NCBI RefSeq assembly: GCF_041821085.1
Contig: NZ_JBGUAZ010000004.1
Location: 248,001-312,000, forward strand
Length of the DNA: 64,000 bases
Source of the DNA: Natrinema sp. HArc-T2
GTDB taxonomy: Archaea > Halobacteriota > Halobacteria > Halobacteriales > Natrialbaceae
Direction of reading: 5' to 3'
The position numbers and the translations under genes are program-made. This document shows positions 53,108 to 61,894 of this stretch, one piece after another. The notes under the pieces were generated by a model. That model was not told the DNA's origin, did not search any database, and saw only the letters and a list, made by a program, of their open reading frames with translations. Position 1 is the first letter of the stretch; each line of letters opens with the position of its first letter.

Positions 53108-54250
53108 TTAGCGAACGATCGCCCACCGGCGGTTCGCCGACACCGCCAAGAACAACAGCCCCGCCGTCGCCGGCGGTGCAAGCGCTGCCGTCGTCACCGC
53201 CGCGAGTTCGCGGTTCTGCAGTGTACCCACCGCTGGCTCCGCGACCGATACCTCGCCCGCGGGGACGCCGCTGACTGCGATTTCGTAGGTCCCCGGTGTC
53301 GCGAACTCCCGCTCGAATGTCACCGTCCGCTCGCTGTTCGCCGGAATCGAGACGGCCCGGCTGTCGACGACGATGCCGTCGACCGCTACCTCGAGCGTCC
53401 GATCGACCCCCCTGTCGGTCGGATTCGTGACTGTCGCCCGAACGGTGGTCGCGTCGCCTGTGGTGACCGTTGTGCTATCGACACTAGCGTTGACGACGTC
53501 GATCGGCGGCCCCCCGACGGTCACCGACTGGCTGCCTGCTCCCGTGATTCCCACCTCGTACGTGCCGGGCCAGTACATCGTGCGTTCGAACGTGACCGTT
53601 CGTTCTTCCCCCGGCTCGAGGTCGATCGTGCGCTGATCGACGACGGTTCCGTCGACGGTGAGCTGTGCTGTGGTCTCGCCCGACGCGTCACCGAAGTTGC
53701 GATAGGTCGCGGTCGCCGTGATCGTGTCTCCAGTCTCGAGCGTCGTCGACGAGACGTTCAGGTCCGAACGTTCGATCTCCGGCGATGGGTCGTGGTCTTC
53801 CTCGTCGTCGTATTGTACAGTGAGCGTGAACGTCTCCGTTCCTCCCTGTGCGACGTTGGTATCGACGGCAACGCCGATGTGTTCGGTGTCGCCGGCGGCG
53901 GGGTCGAGTGGATTCGAACTGGTGATCGTGTTGGTTGGATCGTCCCCTTCGTAGAACGTGAGCCCGCTGACGTTGTGCTCGATCCAGACTCGTTCGACGG
54001 TCTCGTTGGTGACCGTGATCGTGAAGACATCGTCCGCGCGTGTGATCGCGCGGTCGTTGAGTTTCTCGAGGTTTAGCTCGAGTTGGCCGTCCTCGATCGC
54101 GGCGTAGTCGCCGTTCGGTGAGGAAGACTCGAGTATAATCCCGCCGGAGGTATCGTCCTTGAGGGTCATAGCAGCAGTCGATACTGCAAGAACGGTAGTG
54201 AGGAGAAGGGCGACGGCGAGTAATAATACTCTATTTCTATTGGGGGACAT
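53108..54250 (-). CDS. Exported CARDB-repeat protein
   Basis: A 380-residue protein with a signal peptide (RVLLLAVALLLTTVLAVSTA). The N-terminal domain (about 30-150) is beta-rich and TasA/DUF1102-like (ITRADDVFTITVTNETVERV). Two CARDB-type Ig repeats follow: SDLNVSSTTLETGDTITATA to SQSVTVGG, and NASVDSTTVTTGDATTVRAT to GEVSVAEP. A C-terminal helix (VTTAALAPPATAGLLFLAVSAN) anchors it. It starts 93 bases from the DUF1102 gene on the same strand, and probably belongs to the same surface assembly. Confidence 0.82.
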   Translation of the reverse strand: MSPNRNRVLLLAVALLLTTVLAVSTAAMTLKDDTSGGIILESSSPNGDYAAIEDGQLELNLEKLNDRAITRADDVFTITVTNETVERVWIEHNVSGLTFYEGDDPTNTITSSNPLDPAAGDTEHIGVAVDTNVAQGGTETFTLTVQYDDEEDHDPSPEIERSDLNVSSTTLETGDTITATATYRNFGDASGETTAQLTVDGTVVDQRTIDLEPGEERTVTFERTMYWPGTYEVGITGAGSQSVTVGGPPIDVVNASVDSTTVTTGDATTVRATVTNPTDRGVDRTLEVAVDGIVVDSRAVSIPANSERTVTFEREFATPGTYEIAVSGVPAGEVSVAEPAVGTLQNRELAAVTTAALAPPATAGLLFLAVSANRRWAIVR

Positions 54251-54342
54251 AGTCGTTGACGCTATCGATATATTTTATTAACTAACAGCCAACAACAATC
54301 AAAAGGCATACCCCAGAAATGTGTGCCGCTATTGGCTATTCC

Positions 54343-54876
54343 TTATGAAGTTGATTCTGCAGCAACGATGGTAACATTCTCGATGCTGCTCGGGTCACCT
54401 TGATTCGTATCGATCTTGATGTCAACCACAAGTGTGGCAGACTGGTTACCGACTGTAACCGAATTACCGGACCCGACAATGGAATTTCCATCAGTACCAG
54501 AGATACCGTCCGATTCCGAACTATACTGGAAGTCGATCACCGATCTGTTGACTGGATCTTCGTTTTTGATGTAAACTTCCTTGTTTCCATCATTTGCGTT
54601 GTTTTCGATGGTAAGCGCACCATTCACAGTAGTGGTGGCGTTATCATTCAGACTGTTAAATCCAAACGTGATAATGTCCTCTCCGGCTGCTCCCTGATCA
54701 TCCTTAACAACATACTCACCATCTCCAGTCAGATTGAGATAGCCATTACTATCGCCATTGACCACGAATTCGGCGTCACGGTCCGCGGTCACCTGAGTAA
54801 ACGCGCCCGACGCGATCACCACACCACCCATCATAACCACCATACCGAGCGTCATCAGCACTTTTTTTCTGTTCAT
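54343..54876 (-). CDS. DUF1102 exported protein (TasA/camelysin-like)
   Basis: A 177-residue protein with a SipW-type signal: NRKKVLMTLGMVVMMGGVVI, then ASGAFTQVTADRDAEF, which resembles the camelysin/TasA/DUF1102 cleavage region ...GAF-x-x-V-x-A-x-R-x-x-V. The mature part is beta-rich (GYLNLTGDGEYVVKDDQ, SATLVVDIKIDTNQGDPSS). It is likely cleaved by the signal peptidase at 51809. The gene is notably AT-rich for this genome. TasA-like proteins form donor-strand surface fibres; fibre formation here is inference. Confidence 0.83.
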   Translation of the reverse strand: MNRKKVLMTLGMVVMMGGVVIASGAFTQVTADRDAEFVVNGDSNGYLNLTGDGEYVVKDDQGAAGEDIITFGFNSLNDNATTTVNGALTIENNANDGNKEVYIKNEDPVNRSVIDFQYSSESDGISGTDGNSIVGSGNSVTVGNQSATLVVDIKIDTNQGDPSSIENVTIVAAESTS

Positions 54877-55137
54877 TGTTATTTTGTCAGTTGGTATTTG
54901 GCACCGGAATCGTAGGTATCGATTACCGGGCCATCTCTATTCCGTCGTAGGGACGGTATCCACTTTGTATTGAGTATCCAGAATAGCTGAAAGATTGGCT
55001 ATACTGACGTTCAAGGTTTTCCTGAACATTGTCACGACCATCTCGAACAGTACGCATTGACCCAAGAACTTCCCAGACAACAGTACTCGGCAGCAAGTCT
55101 TATCTATCAACAGTTCGAATATTCATGCGAAAGGGGG
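54877..55137. promoter_or_regulatory. AT-rich divergent promoter region
   Basis: About 260 bases, without a gene, between the minus-strand DUF1102 gene and the plus-strand winged-helix/DUF1102 pair. It contains TATA-like sequences for both directions (GTCTTATCTATC near 55098 for the plus genes), so the two DUF1102 units could share control. Confidence 0.4.
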
Positions 55138-55710
55138 ATGGCGACGACCAGTGAAAGCAAAGCGGCTACATCGAAGACTGCAGGTCAGGGCGAAGAGTCG
55201 CGACAAGGCGAGATTTTCGACCTACTGAGCAATCAGCGCCGTCGCTACGCCATTCACTACTGCAAGCGCGAGGACGACCCCGTCACGCTCAGCGACCTCG
55301 CCGAACACGTCGCTGCCTGGGAACTCAACAAAGAGGTCGAGGAAATTACCTCCACCGAGCGAAAGCGCGTCTACACCTCACTTCAGCAGAGCCATCTGCC
55401 GACACTCGAGCGCGCCAATGTAATCGAGTTCGACGACCGCACGATCGAACTCACCGACGAGGCTGCCGAACTCGAGGTCTATCTCGACGTCGTACCCGGC
55501 GATTCGATCCCGTGGGGCGTCTATTATCTGGGGCTAACGGTGATCGGCTCGGTTGTGATGGCTGGGTTGTGGCTCGAAATCGTACCGACCGATATAATTC
55601 CGGAACTCGGCTGGGCGACATTAGTATTTGGTCTATTTGCCGTTTCGGCTATCGTGCACGTGGTACAGAACCGGCGGATGCGACTCGGTGAAATGGAGCG
55701 ACCACCATGA
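55138..55710 (+). CDS. Membrane winged-helix regulator (DUF7344-type)
   Basis: A 190-residue protein. Residues 25-110 are a winged helix (EIFDLLSNQRRRYAIHYCKR, VTLSDLAEHVAAWELNKE, ERKRVYTSLQQSHLPTLERA), the DUF7344 pattern. Two C-terminal helices follow (PWGVYYLGLTVIGSVVMAGL, LGWATLVFGLFAVSAIVHVV). The stop codon overlaps the next ATG (TGA at 55708), so the DUF1102 protein is translationally coupled. It may sense envelope state and control its neighbours. Confidence 0.82.
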   Translation: MATTSESKAATSKTAGQGEESRQGEIFDLLSNQRRRYAIHYCKREDDPVTLSDLAEHVAAWELNKEVEEITSTERKRVYTSLQQSHLPTLERANVIEFDDRTIELTDEAAELEVYLDVVPGDSIPWGVYYLGLTVIGSVVMAGLWLEIVPTDIIPELGWATLVFGLFAVSAIVHVVQNRRMRLGEMERPP

Positions 55711-56585
55711 AGGTGATCAAGAATCTGGCGCTTGTGTTCATTGTAGTAGGAGCGGTGTTGCTGGGTGGGCCAGTATTTGGCTTCAGTTCGTTTGCTGCCG
55801 ACCGAGATGCGGATGTTAACGTTGCAGATGATACGTCGGCATATCTCGGCATCTTCGACAATTCACCGAACCAAAGCGCAGATGTAATTTCAAAGAATGG
55901 TGGGGAGGGAACAGTCTACTATCTCGATGACAACACTGGCACCTTTGATGCTGCAGCTATCGACGCGGAGGTCATCGAATTTTCTGGGAGTTCGACAGGT
56001 CTTGTTGCACAGGTTGATACCACGGATACCACCCATGATTTCGCTGTGGGAGTCTCATGTGGAACTTCGGATCTAAAAGATACTGGGAACGTGACCATTC
56101 ATCTGAACGCGAGCGACAATCCTACGATTGATCTTGAAAGAACGACGAGTAGCCAGATTGAGGTAGACTGTAAAGGCAAAAGCAGTGCCCTCTTTGAGGT
56201 AACGAGTGCAGCGTCGACAGGAGACAATAATAATACCGCTGTGATAGACATCAAGAACAACGGTGCCGCAGAGACCGTGAAGGGTATCAGCATCGATAGC
56301 ACTAGCTCGAGCGCTGACACAGTCAACAACGGAAATAATCCAGAGATCATTATTGGCAACAGTAACGTAAACAGGAACAAGAAAAACAAAAACAAGATCC
56401 TTATCGATGGAACGGAGTACAAAGTCAAAGGGGGAGAGGACATTGCCAGCGGAGAGACGGTACAAATAACGATTAGCGAATTTAGAGATGGCACCAGTAC
56501 CGTCGAGATGAGCGGAAAAACGGTCGAATTTAGTCTGTATAGCAGTAATAGTAAAATACAGACGATACAAACTACTCTCTCATAA
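55707..56585 (+). CDS. DUF1102 exported protein, Lys/Asn-rich
   Basis: A 292-residue paralogue of the gene at 54343. The N-terminus has a hydrophobic segment (LALVFIVVGAVLLGGPVFGF) and the same ADRDADVNVADDTSAYLGI motif. A middle block has Cys residues (SCGTSDLKD, DCKGKSSALF). The C-terminal third is unusually Asn/Lys-rich (NVNRNKKNKNKILIDGTEYK), contrary to the acidic, Lys-poor norm of haloarchaea, and the gene is AT-rich, which hints at transfer or fast surface evolution. Coupled to the winged-helix gene. Probable substrate of the SipW-like peptidase. Confidence 0.78.
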   Translation: MKVIKNLALVFIVVGAVLLGGPVFGFSSFAADRDADVNVADDTSAYLGIFDNSPNQSADVISKNGGEGTVYYLDDNTGTFDAAAIDAEVIEFSGSSTGLVAQVDTTDTTHDFAVGVSCGTSDLKDTGNVTIHLNASDNPTIDLERTTSSQIEVDCKGKSSALFEVTSAASTGDNNNTAVIDIKNNGAAETVKGISIDSTSSSADTVNNGNNPEIIIGNSNVNRNKKNKNKILIDGTEYKVKGGEDIASGETVQITISEFRDGTSTVEMSGKTVEFSLYSSNSKIQTIQTTLS

Positions 56586-56687
56586 TCGTGCTACTAACGG
56601 CGACTCAAAAATAGTCTCCATTTCGGTTGATAGTGAGCCGTCATCCAATGCGAACGCCTTTTTAGCCCTGCTCCCGGATTTTGCTCC

Positions 56688-57002
56688 ATGTCGACCGAAT
56701 CGATCAGCGACCGGCGCGAACACATCCGCTCGGTGGGCGTGACGGCGTTGTCCGCGCTGCTGGGTGTCGCCGCGGCGCTGGCCTCTGCGGCCTGGGTTGG
56801 GGTCTCCGAGGCAGCCGCCCAGAACACGCAGGCGCTCGCGTTCGTCCTCGGCGCGATCTTCGTCCAGTACGTTCTCATCAACGCTGCAGGGATCTACGAG
56901 GAAGACGAGTTCGGGACGAAACACTACCTGTTCGTCGCGTTCATGACCTTCGCGCTGTGGTTTGTCACGTGGGGCATCCTGCTGACTGCGGAGGCGTCCT
57001 AA
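56688..57002 (+). CDS. EMC6-like membrane protein
   Basis: A 104-residue protein with three helices: VGVTALSALLGVAAALASAA, ALAFVLGAIFVQYVLINAAG and HYLFVAFMTFALWFVTWGIL, matching the archaeal EMC6-like family, related to a core subunit of the eukaryotic ER membrane protein complex. A CTTTTTAGCC promoter box lies about 26 bases before the ATG, so the mRNA is nearly leaderless. It is separated by 1 base from the ABCE1 gene, and the two are probably co-transcribed. Confidence 0.8.
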   Translation: MSTESISDRREHIRSVGVTALSALLGVAAALASAAWVGVSEAAAQNTQALAFVLGAIFVQYVLINAAGIYEEDEFGTKHYLFVAFMTFALWFVTWGILLTAEAS

Positions 57003-57003
57003 G

Positions 57004-58818
57004 ATGGCAGACGACAGCATCGCCGTCGTAGACCTAGACCGGTGTCAGCCCGACCGGTGTAGCTACGAGTGCAAGAACTACTGTCCGCCGAATCGCACCG
57101 GCAAGGAGTGTATCACCCTCCGCGGCGAGGAAACTGACGAGGGCCAACCCGAGCAGATCCACATCTCCGAAGAGATCTGTCTGGGCGAAACCTGCGGGAT
57201 CTGCGTCGAGAAATGTCCGTTCGATGCGATCGAGATCATCAACCTCCCGAAGGAGCTCCAGGACGATCCGGCCCACCGCTACGGCGAGAACGCTTTCTCG
57301 CTATACGGGCTGCCCGCACCACAGGACGGGCAGGTGACCGGCATTCTGGGCCCCAACGGAATCGGGAAGACGACCGCCGTCCGCATTCTGGCCGGCGAAC
57401 TCGAGCCAAACCTTGGCCGCCACGAAGAAGAGCCGGGGTGGGACGAGGTGCTCGAGGCCTACCGCGGGACCGAGCTCCAGGATTACATCGCGGATGTCCG
57501 CGACGGCGACGTCACAATCGCGCGAAAGCCCCAGTACGTCGACCAGATTCCCAATAGCTTCGATGGCAACACCCGCGAACTGCTCGAGCGGACCAACGAA
57601 CGCGGTGCACTCGACTCGCTCGTCGAGCGGCTCTCGATCGGCCCGGTCATGGACCAGTCGATCGACGACCTCTCGGGTGGCGAACTCCAGCGAGTCGCCA
57701 TCGCGGCCACACTCGCTCGTGATACGGACTTCTACTTCTTAGACGAGATCACGCCCTATCTGGACATCGGCCAGCGCGTGACGGCGGCGCGGCTGATCCG
57801 CGAACTCGCCGAGGAGGAGGACAAATCGATGCTCGTCATCGAACACGACCTCGCGATCCTGGATCTGCTCGCCGATACGCTCCACGTCGCCTACGGTGAG
57901 CCCGGGGCCTACGGTGTCATCACCTCGCCGAAATCCGTCCGCAACGGGATCAACGAGTACCTCTCGGGGTATCTCGACAACGAGAACATGCGGATCCGGC
58001 CGAACCCCATCGAGTTCGAGGAACACGCACCGCGAACGGCGACCGCCGCCGACGCGCTCGTGGAGTACCCCGACCTCACCAAGAGCTACGGCGACGGCGA
58101 GTTCACTCTCGAGGTCGAGGGCGGGACGATCCGCGAAAACGAAGTGCTCGGTATCGTCGGTCCCAACGGGATCGGGAAGTCGACGTTCGCGAAGCTGTTG
58201 ACAGGCAATCTCGAACCCGACGAGGGCGATGCCGATCTCGACCTCGATATTTCCTACAAGCCCCAGTACGTCACTATCGACCAGCACATGCGGGTCGACG
58301 CCTTCCTGTCCTCGATTACCGACCAGTTCGGCTCGTCGTACTGGAACACCGAGATCGCCCAGCCGCTGCAACTCGAGCGGATCATGGAGCAGAACCTCTC
58401 GGATCTCTCCGGCGGTGAGCGCCAGCGGGTCGCCATCGCGGCCTGTCTCTCCGACTCGGCGGACCTCTACCTGCTCGACGAACCCTCGGCGCATCTGGAC
58501 GTCGAACAGCGCGTGCAGGCGACCAGCGCGATCCGACGATACGCCGAACAGCAGGACGCCACCGTGCTAGTCATCGACCACGACATCTACATGATGGACC
58601 TGCTCGCCGACCGGCTGATGGTCTTCGACGGCGAACCCGCCGTCCACGGTCGCGCCGGCCAACCCCAGCCGATGCGCGACGGCATGAACGAGTTCCTCGC
58701 GAACCTCGAGGTCACGTTCCGTCGGGACGAGCGCACCTCGCGCCCGCGGATCAACAAGCCCGAGTCCCAGCTGGATCGCCAGCAGAAAAGCGAAGGCGAG
58801 TACTACTACGCGCCGTAG
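57004..58818 (+). CDS. Ribosome recycling factor ABCE1 (Rli1)
   Basis: A 604-residue ABCE1. The N-terminal domain has the two [4Fe-4S] sites: CQPDRCSYECKNYCPP and CLGETCGICVEKCPF. NBD1 has Walker A GPNGIGKT, signature LSGGE and Walker B FYFLDEITPYLD, which keeps the catalytic Glu but replaces the usual EPSSYLD by EITPYLD. NBD2 has GPNGIGKS, LSGGE and YLLDEPSAHLD. It splits 70S-type ribosomes after termination. The C-terminus ends GEYYYAP. Immediately follows the EMC6-like gene. Confidence 0.97.
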   Translation: MADDSIAVVDLDRCQPDRCSYECKNYCPPNRTGKECITLRGEETDEGQPEQIHISEEICLGETCGICVEKCPFDAIEIINLPKELQDDPAHRYGENAFSLYGLPAPQDGQVTGILGPNGIGKTTAVRILAGELEPNLGRHEEEPGWDEVLEAYRGTELQDYIADVRDGDVTIARKPQYVDQIPNSFDGNTRELLERTNERGALDSLVERLSIGPVMDQSIDDLSGGELQRVAIAATLARDTDFYFLDEITPYLDIGQRVTAARLIRELAEEEDKSMLVIEHDLAILDLLADTLHVAYGEPGAYGVITSPKSVRNGINEYLSGYLDNENMRIRPNPIEFEEHAPRTATAADALVEYPDLTKSYGDGEFTLEVEGGTIRENEVLGIVGPNGIGKSTFAKLLTGNLEPDEGDADLDLDISYKPQYVTIDQHMRVDAFLSSITDQFGSSYWNTEIAQPLQLERIMEQNLSDLSGGERQRVAIAACLSDSADLYLLDEPSAHLDVEQRVQATSAIRRYAEQQDATVLVIDHDIYMMDLLADRLMVFDGEPAVHGRAGQPQPMRDGMNEFLANLEVTFRRDERTSRPRINKPESQLDRQQKSEGEYYYAP

Positions 58819-58903
58819 GTTCGCAGGTCTGTTCCGACTCTTCGAGGGTGAGTAGGTTGCCGAGCAGAGCGCTTATACTCGAACGGACAGTCATGGAGAC
58901 AGT

Positions 58904-60076
58904 ATGCCCTCCACTGATGAAACGGACACGACCGACGAGTCCGTTGGCCGCCGAACGTTGCTCCGTGCGAGGGAGGTGTTGCAGTCGTCTTCGTCCGGAG
59001 TCAAACGTGCCGTCCGATCCGGTGGGAGGAGTGCGATTTCGAAGACTGGTGCTGACGACGGTACATTCCTGCACAGGAAACACGACGACCGATCGTATCG
59101 GCTGTACGTACCACCCGACTACGACCCCGACGAACCAGTGCCGTTGCTCGTATTGCTTCATGGGTGCCGGCAAACGCCGACAGCGTTCGCCGCCGCAACC
59201 GGGATGAACGAGGTTGCCGCGGACGAGACGTTTCTGGTCGCCTACCCGAAGCAGTCGATTTTCGGAAACCCACTCCGGTGTTGGAACTGGTACGACGACG
59301 CGGACGCCACACGCGGGAACGGCGAACTCGCCTGGCTCGCCGACCTCACGCGCAGCGTGACAGCTGAGTTCGCCGTCGATGCGGATCGAGTTTACGTCGC
59401 CGGCCTCTCGGCCGGCGGGTCGATGGCGGCTCGAGCGCTCGTCGAATACGCCGACCTGTTCGCTGCAGCGGGCGTTCACAGCGGGCCTGCGTACGACGCC
59501 GTCGGGAGTACGGTTGCAGCACTGTCACAGATGTATCGTGGCGACGGCCAGGGCGGGCTCGAGGCGGGGATCGAAGCGTACGAGGCGATGGAAGAGCGCT
59601 CGCGTGCGATCCCGACGATCGTTTTCCACGGGACCGACGACGACGTCGTTGACGTGACGAACGCCCGGCAACTCACCGAGGGGACACTCCGAGCGAGCCA
59701 CCTCGGGGTCGACGGCAACGAACAGACGCTCGAGATCGAGCCCGACCGGGTGGAGACAGGCACAAGCGGTCCGTACGAGTATGCCAGACGCCAGTATCAC
59801 GACGGGACAGGGACACTCGTCGTCGAGGAGTGGCTCGTCGATGGCATGGGCCACGCGTGGGCCGGCGGCAGTCCCGACGAGCAGTTCACCGCACCCGACG
59901 GACCGGACGCGAGTCGCCTCCTGTGGGAGTTCGTCAGCGAGTACGAGCGGTCGACGCTCGAGACCGCAGCCGACGCCCGGTGGACGCTGCCGGTCGTCGG
60001 TCCGGTCTCGCGTAGCCGGCTCGCTCGGGTGCCAGCGCAGGTGCGAGCGGCGTTCTCACGACTGATCGAAGGATAA
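58904..60076 (+). CDS. PHB depolymerase-like alpha/beta esterase
   Basis: A 390-residue protein. An unstructured basic N-terminus of about 45 residues leads to an alpha/beta hydrolase of the LpqC/PHB depolymerase group: oxyanion motif LLHGCRQT, nucleophile elbow GLSAGGSMA, an Asp in FHGTDDDVV, and the catalytic His in GMGHAWAGG. It may hydrolyse polyhydroxyalkanoate or feruloyl/acetyl esters. No clear signal peptide is seen, so a cytoplasmic role is likely. Separate from the ABCE1 gene by 85 bases. Confidence 0.88.
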   Translation: MPSTDETDTTDESVGRRTLLRAREVLQSSSSGVKRAVRSGGRSAISKTGADDGTFLHRKHDDRSYRLYVPPDYDPDEPVPLLVLLHGCRQTPTAFAAATGMNEVAADETFLVAYPKQSIFGNPLRCWNWYDDADATRGNGELAWLADLTRSVTAEFAVDADRVYVAGLSAGGSMAARALVEYADLFAAAGVHSGPAYDAVGSTVAALSQMYRGDGQGGLEAGIEAYEAMEERSRAIPTIVFHGTDDDVVDVTNARQLTEGTLRASHLGVDGNEQTLEIEPDRVETGTSGPYEYARRQYHDGTGTLVVEEWLVDGMGHAWAGGSPDEQFTAPDGPDASRLLWEFVSEYERSTLETAADARWTLPVVGPVSRSRLARVPAQVRAAFSRLIEG

Positions 60077-60167
60077 GTGGCGACTCGAGAGACGTCTACA
60101 ACAGGTAGCAACGAAGCGCCCCACTCTCGTCGATCGACGGTCGACGCCAAAGCGTGTAGAAACGGAC

Positions 60168-60689
60168 TTAGCTAATCAGTCGCTGACAGCTCCCACAGAG
60201 GTTCTCTTCTTTGATGTCGACCTCGCGGACCGTCGGCGAGAAGTTCATCACACAGCGGTTGTTATCGCAGTGCTCGAGGCCGTAGGTGTGGCCGATCTCG
60301 TGGACGATTTCCTTGCGGACCCGGTCTTCGAAGATGTCGGCGGCGCTTTGATTCGAGAAGCCGCCGTCGCTCGAGGTCTGGAGCCGGTAGGTAGAGACGA
60401 CGCTGCCGCTGCCGTCGAGATAGGCGAGCCCGAAGACGTAGTTACGACGCCGATAGAAGAGGTCGTGGGGCGTGATCGCGATATTTTTCGTGCCGCGGCC
60501 GACTCGTTCGGCAAGTTGGATGAACGTCTCGGCAGAGTATTGGTTCCGGTCGGAGTCGTACGCACCGTTGGGAACCGACTGCGAATCGTTGATCGACACG
60601 TCGCAGTCGTAGACCGATCGCAACGCCGCGGAGGCCGCCCGCTTGACCTCAGCGGAGACGTTCCCGACCGGTACGATATCGACGAGCAT
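60168..60689 (-). CDS. amzA: Archaemetzincin zinc protease
   Basis: A 173-residue archaemetzincin. The metzincin motif HEIGHTYGLEH is at 130-140, followed by CDNNRCVM, giving the two Cys plus CGSC near the C-terminus that make a second zinc site. ATG 60689 is chosen because a TATA box (GTTTATGCC on the minus strand, 60712-60720) lies about 25 bases upstream; a much longer upstream in-frame stretch overlaps the UPF0146 gene on the other strand and is spurious. The substrate is not known. Confidence 0.93.
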   Translation of the reverse strand: MLVDIVPVGNVSAEVKRAASAALRSVYDCDVSINDSQSVPNGAYDSDRNQYSAETFIQLAERVGRGTKNIAITPHDLFYRRRNYVFGLAYLDGSGSVVSTYRLQTSSDGGFSNQSAADIFEDRVRKEIVHEIGHTYGLEHCDNNRCVMNFSPTVREVDIKEENLCGSCQRLIS

Positions 60690-60728
60690 AGCAAGGGCTA
60701 TGACCGCGGGTGGCATAAACGTCCCGCC

Positions 60729-61154
60729 ATGGCCGACTCTCGCCGGAATCCCGACGCAATAATCGAGTTCCTCGCTGCGTACGAGCGAGTCGTCGAAGTC
60801 GGGATCGGTCGCCGGACAGAGCTCGCCCGAGCCCTCGCCGAGCGCGGGGTGACAGTCACCGCAACGGACATCTACGACCGTGACGTGCCAGCGAGTGTGA
60901 CGTTCGTCCGTGACGATATCGTCGATCCCGACTCGTCGGTCTACGCGAACGCGGACGCGATCTACGCACGGAACCTGCCGCCGGAACTGCACCGTCCGGC
61001 GCTCGCGGTCGCCCGAAACGCCGACGCCGACTTCCTGTTTACGACCCTGGGCGGTGACCAGCCCGCGGTTCCAGTCGAACGGAAGACGATCGAATCCGGG
61101 ACGCTGTACGTTGCTCGAGCGCCAGGAGCGACCGGAACTGACTGGCGCGAATGA
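60729..61154 (+). CDS. UPF0146 family protein
   Basis: A 141-residue Rossmann-like protein starting MADSRRNPDAIIEF. VVEVGIGRRTELARALAERG is a nucleotide/SAM-binding-like strand-loop-helix, and TATDIYDRDVPASVTFVRDD follows. UPF0146 is archaeal-wide and of unknown function; a methyltransferase-like fold is likely but it lacks the classical SAM motif order. It diverges from the archaemetzincin by 40 bases and overlaps the end of the next gene's leader. Confidence 0.85.
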   Translation: MADSRRNPDAIIEFLAAYERVVEVGIGRRTELARALAERGVTVTATDIYDRDVPASVTFVRDDIVDPDSSVYANADAIYARNLPPELHRPALAVARNADADFLFTTLGGDQPAVPVERKTIESGTLYVARAPGATGTDWRE

Positions 61155-61184
61155 ATTATCCGGTCGCGACACGTTCACGAATTC

Positions 61185-61820
61185 GTGAACGCCGAGACCG
61201 TCGCGTATGCCGTTGCAGCCGTCGGTGCGATCGTCGCGCTGACAGCGCTTGTCGTCGGTATCAGTACGCTTCTCTGGCTTCTGGTCCGACTGTTTACGAT
61301 CCCTGGCGTCGTCGTCCACGAGTTCGCCCACAAGCAGGCCTGTGAACTGGTCGGCGTACCCGTTCTCGAGGTCGTGTACTTCCGGTTCGGCGATCCGGCG
61401 GGGTACGTCCGCCACGCCCAGCCCAAACGGTATCGGGAGGCGTTCGTCGTCAGCGTTGCCCCGTTTCTGGTCAACACGGTCGTCGCGTTCGCCATCTTTC
61501 TCGGCCTCGCGGCGCTCGTCTCGACGACCGGCGATCTGCGAGGTGCCTCGAGCGGAACGATCGCTTTCGCTGTCGGTCTCGGCTGGCTGGGGCTCTCGAT
61601 CGGGATGCACGCGTTTCCGAGCACCGGGGACGCGAACACGCTCTGGCGTCGCTCGCGACTCGAGTGGCGCCAGTCGCCGACGGTGTTGCTCGGGATTCCG
61701 GTCGTCGTCGTGATCTACGTCGCGAATCTACTCTCGTGGCTGTGGGCGGACGTGCTCTACGCGCTCGGGCTGGGGGTCCTGGCGTTTTTGGTCGTCGGCA
61801 CGGTGCCAGTGTCGATCTGA
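61185..61820 (+). CDS. Membrane metalloprotease-like protein with HEFAH motif
   Basis: A 211-residue protein from GTG 61185. It begins with a hydrophobic helix ([20 protein letters not shown]), then [19 protein letters not shown], where HEFAH is an HExxH zinc motif near the membrane, as in site-2 (M50) proteases or DUF3267 proteins. Three or more further helices follow ([54 protein letters not shown]). The second M50 zinc site (NPxxD) is not evident. It may be an intramembrane protease or a metal-binding membrane protein. Confidence 0.7.
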   Translation: MNAETVAYAVAAVGAIVALTALVVGISTLLWLLVRLFTIPGVVVHEFAHKQACELVGVPVLEVVYFRFGDPAGYVRHAQPKRYREAFVVSVAPFLVNTVVAFAIFLGLAALVSTTGDLRGASSGTIAFAVGLGWLGLSIGMHAFPSTGDANTLWRRSRLEWRQSPTVLLGIPVVVVIYVANLLSWLWADVLYALGLGVLAFLVVGTVPVSI

Positions 61821-61894
61821 TCGGGACGTCTCGGGTGACCAGCCACAAAGTCCGAAAGGGTGGTTTTTATCCTCGGCGGCCCGTCCGAACGGGT

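Noticed and set aside
60690-61610. N-terminal extension of archaemetzincin
   Set aside because: It lies opposite the UPF0146 and M50-like genes; the TATA box and family length support ATG 60689.
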